This document shows positions 8,336 to 17,658 of a stretch of 50,624 nt of DNA, in pieces. The notes beneath the pieces were generated by a model, which was given only the letters and a program-made list of their open reading frames with translations, was not told the origin of the DNA and made no database searches. How positions within the stretch are numbered: the stretch's first letter is position 1; the number at the start of each line of letters is the position of its first letter. Source of the stretch: Methylobacterium longum (GTDB taxonomy: Bacteria; Pseudomonadota; Alphaproteobacteria; Rhizobiales; Beijerinckiaceae); the NCBI RefSeq assembly GCF_022179385.1, contig NZ_BPQS01000037.1, positions 1 to 50,624 of the forward strand, in the 5' to 3' direction. Position numbers and translations under genes: made by a program.

Positions 8336-10558
8336 ATGCATCCGCGCCTCCCCTCTTCTGCCCCATCTCGTCGCCGCTTCCTCGCGGGTGCCGGCGGCGC
8401 CCTCGTTCTCAGCGCCCTCCTGCCGGCGCGCTCGGCCCGCGCCGAGGCCCAGGGCCCTGCGGAGGGGGCGGGTGCCCTCGCGCCAAAGCCGGGGACGCGG
8501 GTGTCCGCCTTCCTGGAGATCCACCCGGACGGCACCATCAGGCTGCGCAGCCCCTTCGTGGAGGGCGGCCAGGGCATCGCCACCGGCATGGCGCAGATTG
8601 TCGGGGAGGAGCTCGACGTACCGCCGTCCCGCTTCGTCGTCGAATGCGCGCCGCCCGGCCCGGACTACGCCGTCGTGAACGGCATCCGCATGACCGGCGG
8701 CAGCTTCTCGACCCGGTCGAGCTACGAGACGATGCGCCGCCTCGGCGCGACCGCCCGCGACCTGATGATCCGCGCGGCGGCGGCCAAGCTCAAGGTGCAG
8801 GTCGGCGAACTCACCACCCGCGACGGACTCGTCCTGCACGCGGCTACGAGCCGCGCCATCCCCTACGGTGACCTCGCGGGGGACGCGCTGAAGCTGAAGC
8901 CGAACCCGTCCGTTCCGCTGCGCGACCCGGCGACCTTCCGCTACATCCGCCAGCCGGTTCCCCGCCTCGACGTGCGGGACAAATCCACGGGCCGCGCGAT
9001 CTACGCCATCGACCAGCGGGTCGAGGGCATGCTCTACGCCGCCGTGCAGCACGCGCCGCGCCTCGGCACGGAGCCGAAGACCCTCGCCAACGCGGACGAG
9101 GTCAGGGCCATGCCGGGCGTGCACTCGGTGCACCGCCTGCCGGGTGCCGTGGCCGTCGCCGCCGACAGCTGGTGGCGGGCGCGAAAGGCCGTCGAGGCTC
9201 TCAGGGTCGACTGGTCAGCGCCCAAGCCCGGCGGCATCGACACGGTCGCCGCCGATTTCTCGTCCGAGGGAATGCTCGCCGCGCTCAAGGCTTCGGCCGA
9301 TCCGGGCCACGTGGCCGAGGAGCAGGGCGACGTCGCCGGTGCCTTCGCCAAGGCCGCCAAGGTGGTCGAGGCGGATTACGACGCGCCCTACCTCGCCCAC
9401 GCGCAGCTCGAGCCGCCCTCGGCGATCGCGCGCTTCGACGGTGACGGCACCCTCGATGTCTGGCTCCCGAACCAGATGCCGGAGGTGTTCCAGGCCGTAT
9501 CGGCGAAGGTCGCCGGGCTCCAGCCAGCCCAGGTCCGCATCCACTCTCCGATGCTCGGCGGCTTCTTCGGCCGCCACTTCACCTACGAGGCCGGCAACCC
9601 GTTCCCGCAGGCGATCCTGCTCGCCAAGGCGACCGGACGGCCCGTGAAGGTGCTGTGGTCGCGGGAGGAGGAATTCAGCCGCGACGCGGTGCGGCCCTTG
9701 AGCTTCAGCCGCTTCCGCGCGGCGCTGGACGCGGCGGGGCAACCGACCGCGATCGAGGTGCGCACGATCGGTGAAGGCCCGATCGGACGCTACTTCAGCA
9801 TGATGATGCAGACGCCCGTCGACCCTTCCGCGGTCGAGGGCATCGTCGAGAAGCCCTACGCCGTACCGAACCGGCGCATGACCTTCACGAAGGTGGCCCA
9901 CCCGGTGAACATCGCGTTCTGGCGGTCGGTCGGGCATTCGATGAACGACGCGTTCTACGAGAGCTTCCTGGACGAGATCGCCCAGGCCGGCAGCCAGGAT
10001 CCGTTTGCGCTCCGCATGGCACTCCTCCAGGGCAGCGCCCGGCACCGGACCCTGCTTTCGACGGTGGCCGAGATGTCCGGCGGCTGGCAGCGCGGGCCCT
10101 ACCGGATCGAGGGCGGGATGCGCGCCCGCGGCCTCGCCATGGCCTCGCCCTTCGGATCGGAGACGGCGACCATCGCGGAGGTTTCGGTGGAGGGCGGGGA
10201 GGCTCGCGTCCACAACCTCTGGATCGCCTTCGACCCCGGCAGCATCGTGAACCCCGCCATCGTCAAGGCGCAGGTGGAGTCGGCGGCGGCGCTCGGCCTC
10301 TCCTCAGTCCTGTTCGAGCAGATCGTCTACCGCGACGGCGTGCGGCAATCCCAGAACTACGACACCTATCCGGTCCTGCGCCGGGAGCACATGCCGAAGG
10401 TTCACGTGCGCATCGTCGAGAGCGGCGCGCCGATGGGCGGGGCCGGTGAGCCGGGCCTCCCGGGCGTGCCGCCCGCCGTCCTCAACGCCGTTGCGGCGCT
10501 CACCGGCCAGCGGATCCGCGCGCTCCCGATCGCCAACACCAAGCTCTCCGCCGCCTGA
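8336..10558 (+). CDS. Molybdopterin-binding large subunit, xanthine dehydrogenase family (IorB-like)
   Basis: The 740-residue protein is the catalytic Mo-cofactor subunit paired with the preceding 2Fe-2S subunit, starting 10 bases after its stop. A twin-arginine signal (SRRRFLAG near residues 11-18, followed by a hydrophobic stretch ending in an Ala-rich cleavage site) indicates folded export to the periplasm by Tat. The repeated aldehyde-oxidase/xanthine-dehydrogenase-type domains follow, with GGFFGRHF in the middle and GGAGEPGLPG near the C-terminus, where the active-site Glu of this family sits. The lack of a fused FAD subunit is typical of IorAB-type enzymes, which pass electrons to a cytochrome or quinone. 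The substrate is unknown. Confidence 0.92.
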   Translation: MHPRLPSSAPSRRRFLAGAGGALVLSALLPARSARAEAQGPAEGAGALAPKPGTRVSAFLEIHPDGTIRLRSPFVEGGQGIATGMAQIVGEELDVPPSRFVVECAPPGPDYAVVNGIRMTGGSFSTRSSYETMRRLGATARDLMIRAAAAKLKVQVGELTTRDGLVLHAATSRAIPYGDLAGDALKLKPNPSVPLRDPATFRYIRQPVPRLDVRDKSTGRAIYAIDQRVEGMLYAAVQHAPRLGTEPKTLANADEVRAMPGVHSVHRLPGAVAVAADSWWRARKAVEALRVDWSAPKPGGIDTVAADFSSEGMLAALKASADPGHVAEEQGDVAGAFAKAAKVVEADYDAPYLAHAQLEPPSAIARFDGDGTLDVWLPNQMPEVFQAVSAKVAGLQPAQVRIHSPMLGGFFGRHFTYEAGNPFPQAILLAKATGRPVKVLWSREEEFSRDAVRPLSFSRFRAALDAAGQPTAIEVRTIGEGPIGRYFSMMMQTPVDPSAVEGIVEKPYAVPNRRMTFTKVAHPVNIAFWRSVGHSMNDAFYESFLDEIAQAGSQDPFALRMALLQGSARHRTLLSTVAEMSGGWQRGPYRIEGGMRARGLAMASPFGSETATIAEVSVEGGEARVHNLWIAFDPGSIVNPAIVKAQVESAAALGLSSVLFEQIVYRDGVRQSQNYDTYPVLRREHMPKVHVRIVESGAPMGGAGEPGLPGVPPAVLNAVAALTGQRIRALPIANTKLSAA

Positions 10559-10571
10559 CCAGGGATCCGCG

Positions 10572-11366
10572 ATGACACAGAATACAGGCACGGCGCTCGT
10601 GACGGGCGCCTCCTCGGGGATCGGCGCGGCTTATGCCGAGCAACTGGCCGCCCGGGGCCACGACCTCATCCTCGTTGCCCGCGACGCGGTCCGGCTGCGG
10701 GCGGCGGCCGACCGCATCGGGCGAGAGACCGGCGTGAGCGTCGAGGTCCTGCCCGCCGACCTGACCAGCCCGGCGGATCTCGCGGCAATCCGGGACCATG
10801 TCGCCACGGAGGCGGGTCTCCAACTCCTCGTGAACTGCGCCGGGCTCGGGCCCCTGGGGCCGTCCCTCGACAGTCCGGCGGACCTCTACGACGGGATGCT
10901 CGACCTCAACGTCCGGGCGTTGCAGACCCTGACCTTCGCGGCGGCGAGAGCCTTCGCCGAGCGGGGAAGCGGGACCATCGTCAACGTCTCCTCGGCCGTG
11001 GCCCTCCTCCCCGAGCGCTTCAACGCCGCCTATGCGGCGAGCAAGGCCTTCGTCCTCGCGCTGACGCAGGGGCTCGCGGCAGAGGTCGGCGGCAAGGGCG
11101 TTCGTCTCCAGGCGGTGCTGCCCGGCGTCACCCGCACCGCGTTCTTCGATCGGACGGGCGCGGATATCGGGCAGATCCCGGCGGAGATGATCATGGAGCC
11201 CGACGCTCTCGTGGCGGCGGCCCTCGCCGGGCTCGACGCGGGCGAGGTCGTCACCATCCCCTCGCTGCCGGACATTGCCGATTGGCAGGCCTCCGAAGCA
11301 GCCCGGTTCCGCTTGGGCCCGAACCTCTCCCATCGAGTGCCGGCTGCCCGGTACGGTCTCGGCTGA
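10572..11366 (+). CDS. Short-chain dehydrogenase/reductase (SDR)
   Basis: The 264-residue protein is a classical SDR. The nucleotide-binding TGASSGIG motif is at residues 11-18, NCAG at about 88-91, and the Ser-Tyr-Lys catalytic group at Ser140/141, Tyr154 and Lys158 (YAASK). ATG 10572 lies 13 bases after the molybdenum-hydroxylase gene, so the three genes probably form one operon. It would reduce or oxidise a carbonyl or alcohol with NAD(P)H, perhaps the partner or product of the hydroxylase reaction. Confidence 0.92.
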   Translation: MTQNTGTALVTGASSGIGAAYAEQLAARGHDLILVARDAVRLRAAADRIGRETGVSVEVLPADLTSPADLAAIRDHVATEAGLQLLVNCAGLGPLGPSLDSPADLYDGMLDLNVRALQTLTFAAARAFAERGSGTIVNVSSAVALLPERFNAAYAASKAFVLALTQGLAAEVGGKGVRLQAVLPGVTRTAFFDRTGADIGQIPAEMIMEPDALVAAALAGLDAGEVVTIPSLPDIADWQASEAARFRLGPNLSHRVPAARYGLG

Positions 11367-11408
11367 TAGAACGGGCGTTCCGGTACCTGTGTGAGTGGGA
11401 GATCGTCG

Positions 11409-12464
11409 GTGCTGCAGGTCGTCGCGAACGCGCAGGACGCGTCCTCTTCGGAGGTTGCCCTGGCGGCCCATAGCCTCCCGGAGCAGCCCAAGCGTCCGGG
11501 AGGCTGGCGGCAGGTCGAGGCGTTGCCCGTCGGCCTGTTCGCGGCGGTGATGGGCCTGACGGGCCTCAGCGTCGCCTGGAGGTTGGCGCAAGTCCGGTAC
11601 GGGACCCCGCTCTGGCTCGCAGAGGCTATCGGTCTCGCGGCCTGCGCCGCCTTCGTCGCCATCGCGGCGGGCTATGCCGCCAAAGCCTTCATCGCCGCCC
11701 CGGCGGTGCGCGCCGAGTTCCGCCACCCCATCGCCGGCAACCTGTTCGGCACGCCGCTGATCAGCCTGCTCCTTCTGCCGATCCCGCTGGCACCCCTGAG
11801 CCTCACCGTGGCACGCGCGTCGTGGATCGTCGGTGCCGTCGGCATGACCCTGTTCGCTTGGCTGATCGTGACCCGGTGGCTCAGCGACCGGCAGCAGGTC
11901 GCGCATGCGACGCCAGCCTGGATCGTGCCGGTGGTCGGCCTCCTGGACGTCCCGCTCGCGCTTCCCATGCTCGGACTGCCGCCGATGCAGGGCGTGATGG
12001 TTTTCGGCCTGGCCGTGGGGTTGTTCTTCGCCGTACCCCTGTTCACGCTGATCCTGTCCCGTCTCCTGTTCGAGCCGCCGCTGCCGGCCGCGCTGCAGCC
12101 GTCGCTCCTGATCCTCGTCGCGCCCTTCGCGGTGGGGTTCTCGGCCTATGTCGCGACCACCGGCGCGGTCGATCTGTTTGCGGAGGCGCTCTTCGCGGTC
12201 GCGCTGTTCCTGCTCGCCGTGCTGCTGCCGAAGCTCGCCCAATTCGGGCGCGCCTGCCCGTTCCGCGTGTCGTGGTGGGGCGTGAGCTTCCCCCTCGCCG
12301 CGGTGGCGGTCGCGGCGCTGCGCGTCGCAACGGTACAGCCGGGGCCTGCCACCGATCTTCTCGCCCTCGGCCTGCTCACCCTCGCGACGCTGGTCATCGC
12401 GTGGCTGCTCGGTCGGACGCTGATCGGCCTCGCCCGTGGGGAGCTGCGCACGCTGGTACAGTGA
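11409..12464 (+). CDS. SLAC1/TehA-family anion channel or tellurite-resistance/dicarboxylate transporter
   Basis: The protein of about 351 residues is almost wholly hydrophobic, with roughly ten predicted membrane spans. Its first span begins LPVGLFAAVMGLTGL, the hallmark of the TehA/SLAC1 (TDT) family. It belongs in the inner membrane. GTG 11409 has a GGAG about eight bases upstream; GTG 11391 in the same frame is an alternative. It follows the SDR gene by 42 bases and may belong to the same transcript, but its transported ion is not evident. Confidence 0.85.
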   Translation: MLQVVANAQDASSSEVALAAHSLPEQPKRPGGWRQVEALPVGLFAAVMGLTGLSVAWRLAQVRYGTPLWLAEAIGLAACAAFVAIAAGYAAKAFIAAPAVRAEFRHPIAGNLFGTPLISLLLLPIPLAPLSLTVARASWIVGAVGMTLFAWLIVTRWLSDRQQVAHATPAWIVPVVGLLDVPLALPMLGLPPMQGVMVFGLAVGLFFAVPLFTLILSRLLFEPPLPAALQPSLLILVAPFAVGFSAYVATTGAVDLFAEALFAVALFLLAVLLPKLAQFGRACPFRVSWWGVSFPLAAVAVAALRVATVQPGPATDLLALGLLTLATLVIAWLLGRTLIGLARGELRTLVQ

Positions 12465-13179
12465 CGTTCAGTTGCAGCGCAGCGGCTCATCCGCGGCACA
12501 GCAGAGGCTGCAGAGCAGCGGATGGTAATCGCTCGGTCCGGGCCTCCGAACTTGAGTGATACCGTGGCTCGGCCAGAGCCGAAAAGCTTGGGAGCTGCAT
12601 TTCCATAATGCACCGAGTTCACTTTGCTTGCGGATCCCGGCGGCAGGCGCCGCGATGCGGGGATGCCGGTATGCGCCGGCGAACGGGTCCGGCGTTTGAA
12701 CGGCTCAGCCGAACCGCTCGCCGCTGGCACGCACGGCCCATGCGTCAGATTCGGAACGAGGCGACGCCCTGCGCGCGGATCTCCGCGAGGTTCTGGGCGG
12801 TGCGCGGCGTGTCGTGAAGACGCTCCTCGAACAGCGGTACGCGACCGAGCAGCTGGGCTGCATCCTGTACAGGGGCCTCGAATTTCGGTCCGCGCGCTGA
12901 CCGGGCGCCGTCTTGCGCGTCCCCCCGTAGCGCGACCCGCCTCACCGGGCTCCCATTCCGGATCACCCGCTCTCGTCGGAGGTCGTTTCGATCCGATCGA
13001 TGTCCATCGCGGACCTTCCGACCGGCCGCCGCTCCGTCGGTCGCCTCTCCGGCCTCCATTACCGTGAAGCAGGGCGGCTGCCTTCGGCCGACCCGCAGCA
13101 CGGGCTTGAGCGTCGTATCGCAGGGGTTGGCGATTGTCCGATCCGGGGCAAACGCCTGAGGATCCGGTCACGATCAGCT
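12465..13179. other. 715-bp stretch without a recognisable gene
   Basis: Long frames occur on both strands (for example 12,624-13,067 rightward and 12,745-13,101 leftward), but none has a ribosome site or a recognisable family, and they are mutually overlapping. The leftward frame ends in a plausible helical stretch (LLGRVPLFEERL) that could be a gene remnant. I make no gene call. Confidence 0.4.
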
Positions 13180-15351
13180 CTATGGAACCTGCGGGTCCCG
13201 GTGATCACTCATAGCCGATGGCGCATCGGTGATCTCGTCCATGACGAGTTGGTTCAAGGCACAGACGAACGACGACAGCCGGTAGCCGTCGTGACGCGAG
13301 AGAGCGTTGTCGAAAGCCCGGACGTTCCAGAACGGGTCGTTGGGGCGGGTGATCGGTGCGATGCCGGTCAACTGAAGACCGTGCAGGAAGCGCGCGGCCG
13401 GGCCGCTCTCGTTGGACCGGCTCGGCACGAGGTCGGCGCTGTCCCAGAAGGTACCGCGCCGGGCGGCGCGCGCCGTTCGGGCTCGGGTCAGCCAGCGGTC
13501 GGAGCGCGGGCAGTCCAGGGCGGCATCAGCGAGGGTCGCATAGGGATGGTGCTTCTCGAGACCCGGAGCATCGAGCCCGAGCAGTTCGTGGGTCGTGCCG
13601 AAAGGTGCAGCCGAAGGCTGGGTATCGGCCAGCACGCCGGCCGCCGGCCGCGGCGGGTCGAGATTGCCGATCGTGTGCGAATCCTCGCGCGCGGTGTTCT
13701 GGAACGGGAAGGTTGCAGCCAGCAGCGATAGCGTGTGCAGCGGGAGCGTCAGCAATCCGGCTCCGAGGCCGACAGGCGGTGGCGGGCTGCAGCTTTCGCC
13801 ACGAGGCTGGCGGCCCTCGAACCGCGCCGCCACACGGTCGAGGAAGCCAGCGGCGGGGCGGAAGTCGAACTTGAAGGTCGGAAACAGGTCGTGCGTCGCC
13901 CAATCGTAGTCGACGCCCGCATCGAACATGCTGTCCGTCGCCGAGAGCCGGCTTCGGATCTTCCGGCGGGCGGCGGCGAAGGCGTCGTCGACATCAAGGC
14001 CGATCCACGCGCAATCGCCGGGCCGCAGCCCGCCGGCCGGGAAGGCCAGGGCCGCAGTGACCGACATCAGGACCGGCCTCTGGTCGGCGGGAAAGTAGCC
14101 GTCGTCCCGGGCGACCTCGGAGGCCGGCGTGTGCACGTCGGCATGGTCGGCCAGCTTCATCCAGACCTCGCGCTGGATCGCGGTCCATTTGCTCGCTTCG
14201 GAGGCGGGATTGATCAGGACCACAAGATTGCCGAGGACCGGCGGCAGCGTCTCTCCGAACCGGTGGCGGCGCACCGCCTTCACCACGTCGTCCTTGAGGC
14301 CGCTGGCCAGCATGTTGCCGCCGAGGCTGTGCCCGGCGACGATCAGCTTATTGTGCGCCCCCGGCGCGCTGAGCGTCGTCTCGAGTGTGCGCAGGGCTGA
14401 GATCGCCGCCGGCGCGATGGCTTCGCTCACCGGCTTCCGATCGAACAGGGTGGCGCCGGCCGACAGGTTTCCGAAGAAGCCGCCGATCGCGTCGCCGAAC
14501 CAGAGCCGCAGGCCCCGCTCGTCGACGCGAGCTCCGCGCCATCCGACATAGACGGCCGTGACGTCCATGTCGCAGACGCTCGGGTCGCTCGGGCAGCGCT
14601 GCGCAAGAAAGCGGGCGGCGTGAGCCGCGTAGAGGCGCAGGTCTGCCACGTTGCCGTCGCCGATCCGCGCGTCGTGTCGCCAGCCGTGAACGAACGCGAT
14701 CACATAGTGCGACCCCGTCGAAAGATGCTTCTTCAGGGCATCGAGCTGCGTGATGACGGGCTTGACCATCGTGGACGGCATGCCCTTGGCCCGCATCTCG
14801 GTATCCATGGCATGGCGCAGCATCGCGCTGTCGATGGCCGTGTCGCTCGCCCCCTCGCGGGAGACCAGTGCGTAGGGTTCGCCGTCTTCTTGGAACTCGA
14901 TGAAGCCGAGGTGGTAGGCGAGGTCCTGCCCGCCGGCCTCGCGGGCCGGGACAACGTGGCGCTGGAGGGCGCAGCGCAGCCGTGTCGCCCAACGCATATC
15001 GGCCGCGATCACCGCGCCTTCGTCGTTGCTGGCGTCGACCCATCCGTCGCCGTCGGACGGCATCGCGGTCCGCAGGGTTTCGCGGCCGGTATCGGCCAGG
15101 ATCGTCCAACCTTTCGCGAGCCCGTCGCGGCATTCGGCGAGGCTCGGGTCGAGGTTGCGATAGGCGCGCGCCTTGTCCGTCGAGAGCACGACGTAGTTCA
15201 GAAACAGGATGCCGACGGCCCCGAGGACGAGCGCACCGGCAATCCGGGTCGTGCTCCGCAACGCGTGCAGGACTCCACGAGCAAGCCTGAAGGCCGCCCG
15301 ACGTGCGGCGTGCCGCTGCTCTCCCTGAGCCCCCACCCGTCCCACGCTCAT
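13180..15351 (-). CDS. Large alpha/beta-hydrolase (lipase/esterase-like), membrane-anchored
   Basis: The leftward gene encodes about 723 residues. A hydrophobic segment near residues 40-60 (GALVLGAVGILFLNYVVL) suggests a signal anchor. The central domain carries AFVHGWRHDA, an oxyanion-loop-like HG motif, and the nucleophile elbow GHSLGG. These are diagnostic of the alpha/beta-hydrolase fold. The C-terminal ~250 residues are not recognisable. ATG at 15351 (leftward) was chosen; the frame continues to 15465, and the upstream extension is Arg-rich. The substrate is unknown and the neighbours give no hint. Confidence 0.82.
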   Translation of the reverse strand: MSVGRVGAQGEQRHAARRAAFRLARGVLHALRSTTRIAGALVLGAVGILFLNYVVLSTDKARAYRNLDPSLAECRDGLAKGWTILADTGRETLRTAMPSDGDGWVDASNDEGAVIAADMRWATRLRCALQRHVVPAREAGGQDLAYHLGFIEFQEDGEPYALVSREGASDTAIDSAMLRHAMDTEMRAKGMPSTMVKPVITQLDALKKHLSTGSHYVIAFVHGWRHDARIGDGNVADLRLYAAHAARFLAQRCPSDPSVCDMDVTAVYVGWRGARVDERGLRLWFGDAIGGFFGNLSAGATLFDRKPVSEAIAPAAISALRTLETTLSAPGAHNKLIVAGHSLGGNMLASGLKDDVVKAVRRHRFGETLPPVLGNLVVLINPASEASKWTAIQREVWMKLADHADVHTPASEVARDDGYFPADQRPVLMSVTAALAFPAGGLRPGDCAWIGLDVDDAFAAARRKIRSRLSATDSMFDAGVDYDWATHDLFPTFKFDFRPAAGFLDRVAARFEGRQPRGESCSPPPPVGLGAGLLTLPLHTLSLLAATFPFQNTAREDSHTIGNLDPPRPAAGVLADTQPSAAPFGTTHELLGLDAPGLEKHHPYATLADAALDCPRSDRWLTRARTARAARRGTFWDSADLVPSRSNESGPAARFLHGLQLTGIAPITRPNDPFWNVRAFDNALSRHDGYRLSSFVCALNQLVMDEITDAPSAMSDHRDPQVP

Positions 15352-15551
15352 TGCGCCCCCAGCCTGCCGGGCAGCATCGACAGTCTCCGCAAGAGCCGGA
15401 ACGCATGAGGCGACATCGAAATGTCGCGTTGCCCTGCCGCTCTTCTTCCGACGTCGATGCTCCAATACGGCACGAGCGATGATGATTCGGTCTCGGTAAC
15501 TGCGCCGCCCCGGATGCGAAGTCTTACCGGTCGAACCGGAAGGGATCCATC

Positions 15552-15836
15552 ATGATGCGCGCACTTCTGCCGGCTGTCGCTCTCCTCGCCGGAACAAGCG
15601 TGGCCATGGCCTCCTTATCGGCCCTTGTCGGCGCCTGGGGGCACGATTTCGTCGTCACGCCGTTCGAGCCGATCCAGCTGATGGTCGCGATGGCAACCGA
15701 TAAGGCTACCGGCAAGCAAATCAACGTCATCAAGATGCCGGACGGTCAGGTGATGGCGGTCGTGCCCTTCGACCAGATGGCGAAGATGCTGGAGACGGAT
15801 CGCAAGAGTCCACATCCTACAAATGGGGCAAGATGA
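15552..15836 (+). CDS. Small exported hypothetical protein
   Basis: The 94-residue protein begins with a typical signal peptide (MMRALLPAVALLAGTSVAMA), so it is probably periplasmic. The mature part is short, with KATGKQINVIKMPDGQVMAV as its most structured stretch. GAAGGG is about nine bases before the start; the second ATG at 15555 is equally possible. No family is recognised. Confidence 0.65.
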   Translation: MMRALLPAVALLAGTSVAMASLSALVGAWGHDFVVTPFEPIQLMVAMATDKATGKQINVIKMPDGQVMAVVPFDQMAKMLETDRKSPHPTNGAR

Positions 15837-15911
15837 GCGATCGGGCGCGAGGCCGGAACCTGATTGATGGTGGTCGTTGAAAGAGGTTTTGTAATCTGAG
15901 CCGCTGAGACC

Positions 15912-16295
15912 CTAAAGCGTGTTCGTGCCGACGATGCAAAATCCATGTCCGAAAGGGTCGCTGCAGAAGGCGACGGGGGGAAAGCCCGAGACGCGGTGCA
16001 CCTGCTCTGGTCGCGCGCCCTTCGCCACGGCGCGTGCAAGCGTCGCCTCGAAGTCGTCGACACGGAAATCGATGTGCACCGGTGTCCAATGGCGCTCATA
16101 CCGGCGAAGGTCGTCGCTTCCCGGGGCAGGCGAAGATCCAGCCGGTTTGGCAAGAAGTCCGATCGTTTCATCCCCCAGCGTCAGCCTCGCGTAGCCGGGA
16201 TGAGGCCGGGAGGTCTCGATGAAACCGAAGACGTCACCGAAGAACGTCAGCCCCTCATCGATCGACGGGACGTCGATGGAAACAGTCACCTTCAT
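15912..16295 (-). CDS. VOC-family (glyoxalase/bleomycin-resistance-like) protein
   Basis: The leftward 127-residue protein has the two beta-alpha-beta-beta-beta modules of the vicinal-oxygen-chelate fold. An IDVPSIDEGLTFFGDVFGF start and a late SDPFGHGFCIVGT strand are typical. The family includes dioxygenases, glyoxalases and resistance proteins, and the substrate cannot be inferred. ATG at 16295 gives a normal family length; an upstream in-frame ATG at 16370 adds a non-conserved extension. Confidence 0.85.
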   Translation of the reverse strand: MKVTVSIDVPSIDEGLTFFGDVFGFIETSRPHPGYARLTLGDETIGLLAKPAGSSPAPGSDDLRRYERHWTPVHIDFRVDDFEATLARAVAKGARPEQVHRVSGFPPVAFCSDPFGHGFCIVGTNTL

Positions 16296-16470
16296 CTCAA
16301 CCGTTCCATTCGCTCGTATGTTGCCCGGTCTGTGTGGAACTGAACGCGCATCAGGCCTCGAGCCGGCCACACCCCACGGTCCATCATGCGTCGGCTGCCC
16401 ACCCGGATCTGTGCCTTCGCCGACAGGTTGGTTCCGCGCTGTGAGGCCGTACCCGGTTGTCTTCCGGCGG

Positions 16471-17103
16471 TCAGCGCGTCAGCACGATGTGGGTCGCAAG
16501 CTCCGTCGCGACCGTTTCCGTCACCCGGTAGCCGAGGCTCGGCAGGTCGATGCCCGAGAACAGGTTCTCGCCTCGGCCCAGGACGATGGGAGACACCGCG
16601 AGGTGCAATTCATCGATCGCGACCGCGAGCAGATACTGGCGAACCGTCGACACACCGCCACCGATCTTGACATCCAAGTCGCCGGCGGCGGCCCTGGCTT
16701 GGTCGAGTGCCGCCTCGATCCCCCCGGTGACGAAATGGAAGGTGGTCCCGCCCTCCATGACGATGGGCGCCCGGGCGTGGTGGGTGAGGATGAAGGTCGG
16801 CGCGTGATACGGGGGATTGTCGCCCCACCAGCCCTTCCAGTCCGGCCCGCCCCAATCGTCGCCGGCAGGCCCGAACATGTTGCGGCCGAGGATGAAGGCG
16901 CCGAAGCCATCCATCGCGGCGTCGGCGAAACGATCGTCGGTCCCGCCCTCTTGCCCGATCATCGATCGGAAGGCCCGCGTCGGGAAGAACCACCGCATCA
17001 ATTCCGGGCCCCCCTTCCCGAGTGGATGCTCCAGGCTCTGGTCCGGGCCCGCCCCGAAACCATCGATGGAGACCGCGAAACCTCGCGCGCGCACCTTTCC
17101 CAT
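16471..17103 (-). CDS. Dihydrofolate-reductase-like (RibD C-terminal domain) protein
   Basis: The leftward 210-residue protein matches the RibD_C/DHFR-like fold. It starts with VSIDGFGAGPDQS and contains ILGRNMFGP, then a late nucleotide-contacting region (VKIGGGVSTVRQYL, then SPIVLGRGENLF). Many stand-alone members are annotated as dihydrofolate reductase family proteins of unproven activity. It is the last gene of a leftward cluster, six bases after the AHSA1/SRPBCC gene, in a set divergent from an HxlR regulator. Confidence 0.9.
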   Translation of the reverse strand: MGKVRARGFAVSIDGFGAGPDQSLEHPLGKGGPELMRWFFPTRAFRSMIGQEGGTDDRFADAAMDGFGAFILGRNMFGPAGDDWGGPDWKGWWGDNPPYHAPTFILTHHARAPIVMEGGTTFHFVTGGIEAALDQARAAAGDLDVKIGGGVSTVRQYLLAVAIDELHLAVSPIVLGRGENLFSGIDLPSLGYRVTETVATELATHIVLTR

Positions 17104-17108
17104 GGGCG

Positions 17109-17645
17109 TCAGGCCTGTGCGCCGAGGACGACGATCAGATCGTCCAACTGCGCGAATTGCTCGCCCCACCCGCTCGTGCTCCCGGACGCCAAGGCCTGGT
17201 CGAGGGCTTCCTTCGAGGGGAAGAGTTCGTGCACGACGACGTCCGTCGCGTTGTCCCGTTCCCCGAACGTCACCGTGGTGAGGGCTCCGTCCTCGCCCCC
17301 TTCGTCGTTGGTCCAGACGAGGCGGGCGTGAGGTGTCACCTCGACGTATCGGCCGAAGAACGTCACGGGCTGCTCCGCGGACGGGTGGCCCATCACCAGC
17401 CGGTACGTGCCGCCGGTGCGGATATCGGCCTCGAACGCGATCAACGAGACCCCGCAGGATTGGGGCACCCACCATCGCTCGAACAGCTTCGGCTGTGTCC
17501 ACGCATCGAAGACGAGAGGCGCCGGGCCTTCGACGGTTCGGGTGATGACGAGGTCCCTGTCCGATTTCCGCTCCACCCGCGCCGGGGCCTTCGCCGGGAT
17601 GGCGTCACTCAGTCCATCTGCCCTCATCAGCTTCTCGCTCGTCAT
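17109..17645 (-). CDS. SRPBCC/AHSA1 (activator of Hsp90 homologue-like) protein
   Basis: The leftward 178-residue protein has the SRPBCC hydrophobic-cavity fold. Diagnostic parts are ITRTVEGPAPLVFDAWTQPK, the WW in FERWWVP, and the C-terminal GWGEQFAQLDDL helix. These proteins bind small hydrophobic molecules, and the ligand here is unknown. GGGAGG lies ahead of ATG 17645. It is followed after five bases by the DHFR-like gene, so the two are translationally close, and it sits 13 bases downstream of the VOC gene in the same direction. Confidence 0.9.
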   Translation of the reverse strand: MTSEKLMRADGLSDAIPAKAPARVERKSDRDLVITRTVEGPAPLVFDAWTQPKLFERWWVPQSCGVSLIAFEADIRTGGTYRLVMGHPSAEQPVTFFGRYVEVTPHARLVWTNDEGGEDGALTTVTFGERDNATDVVVHELFPSKEALDQALASGSTSGWGEQFAQLDDLIVVLGAQA

Positions 17646-17658
17646 CGAGAGCCTCCCT

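Noticed and set aside
10500..12242. A 580-residue leftward open frame
   Set aside because: It is antisense to the SDR and SLAC1-type genes and shows only Arg/Gln/Glu-rich noise.
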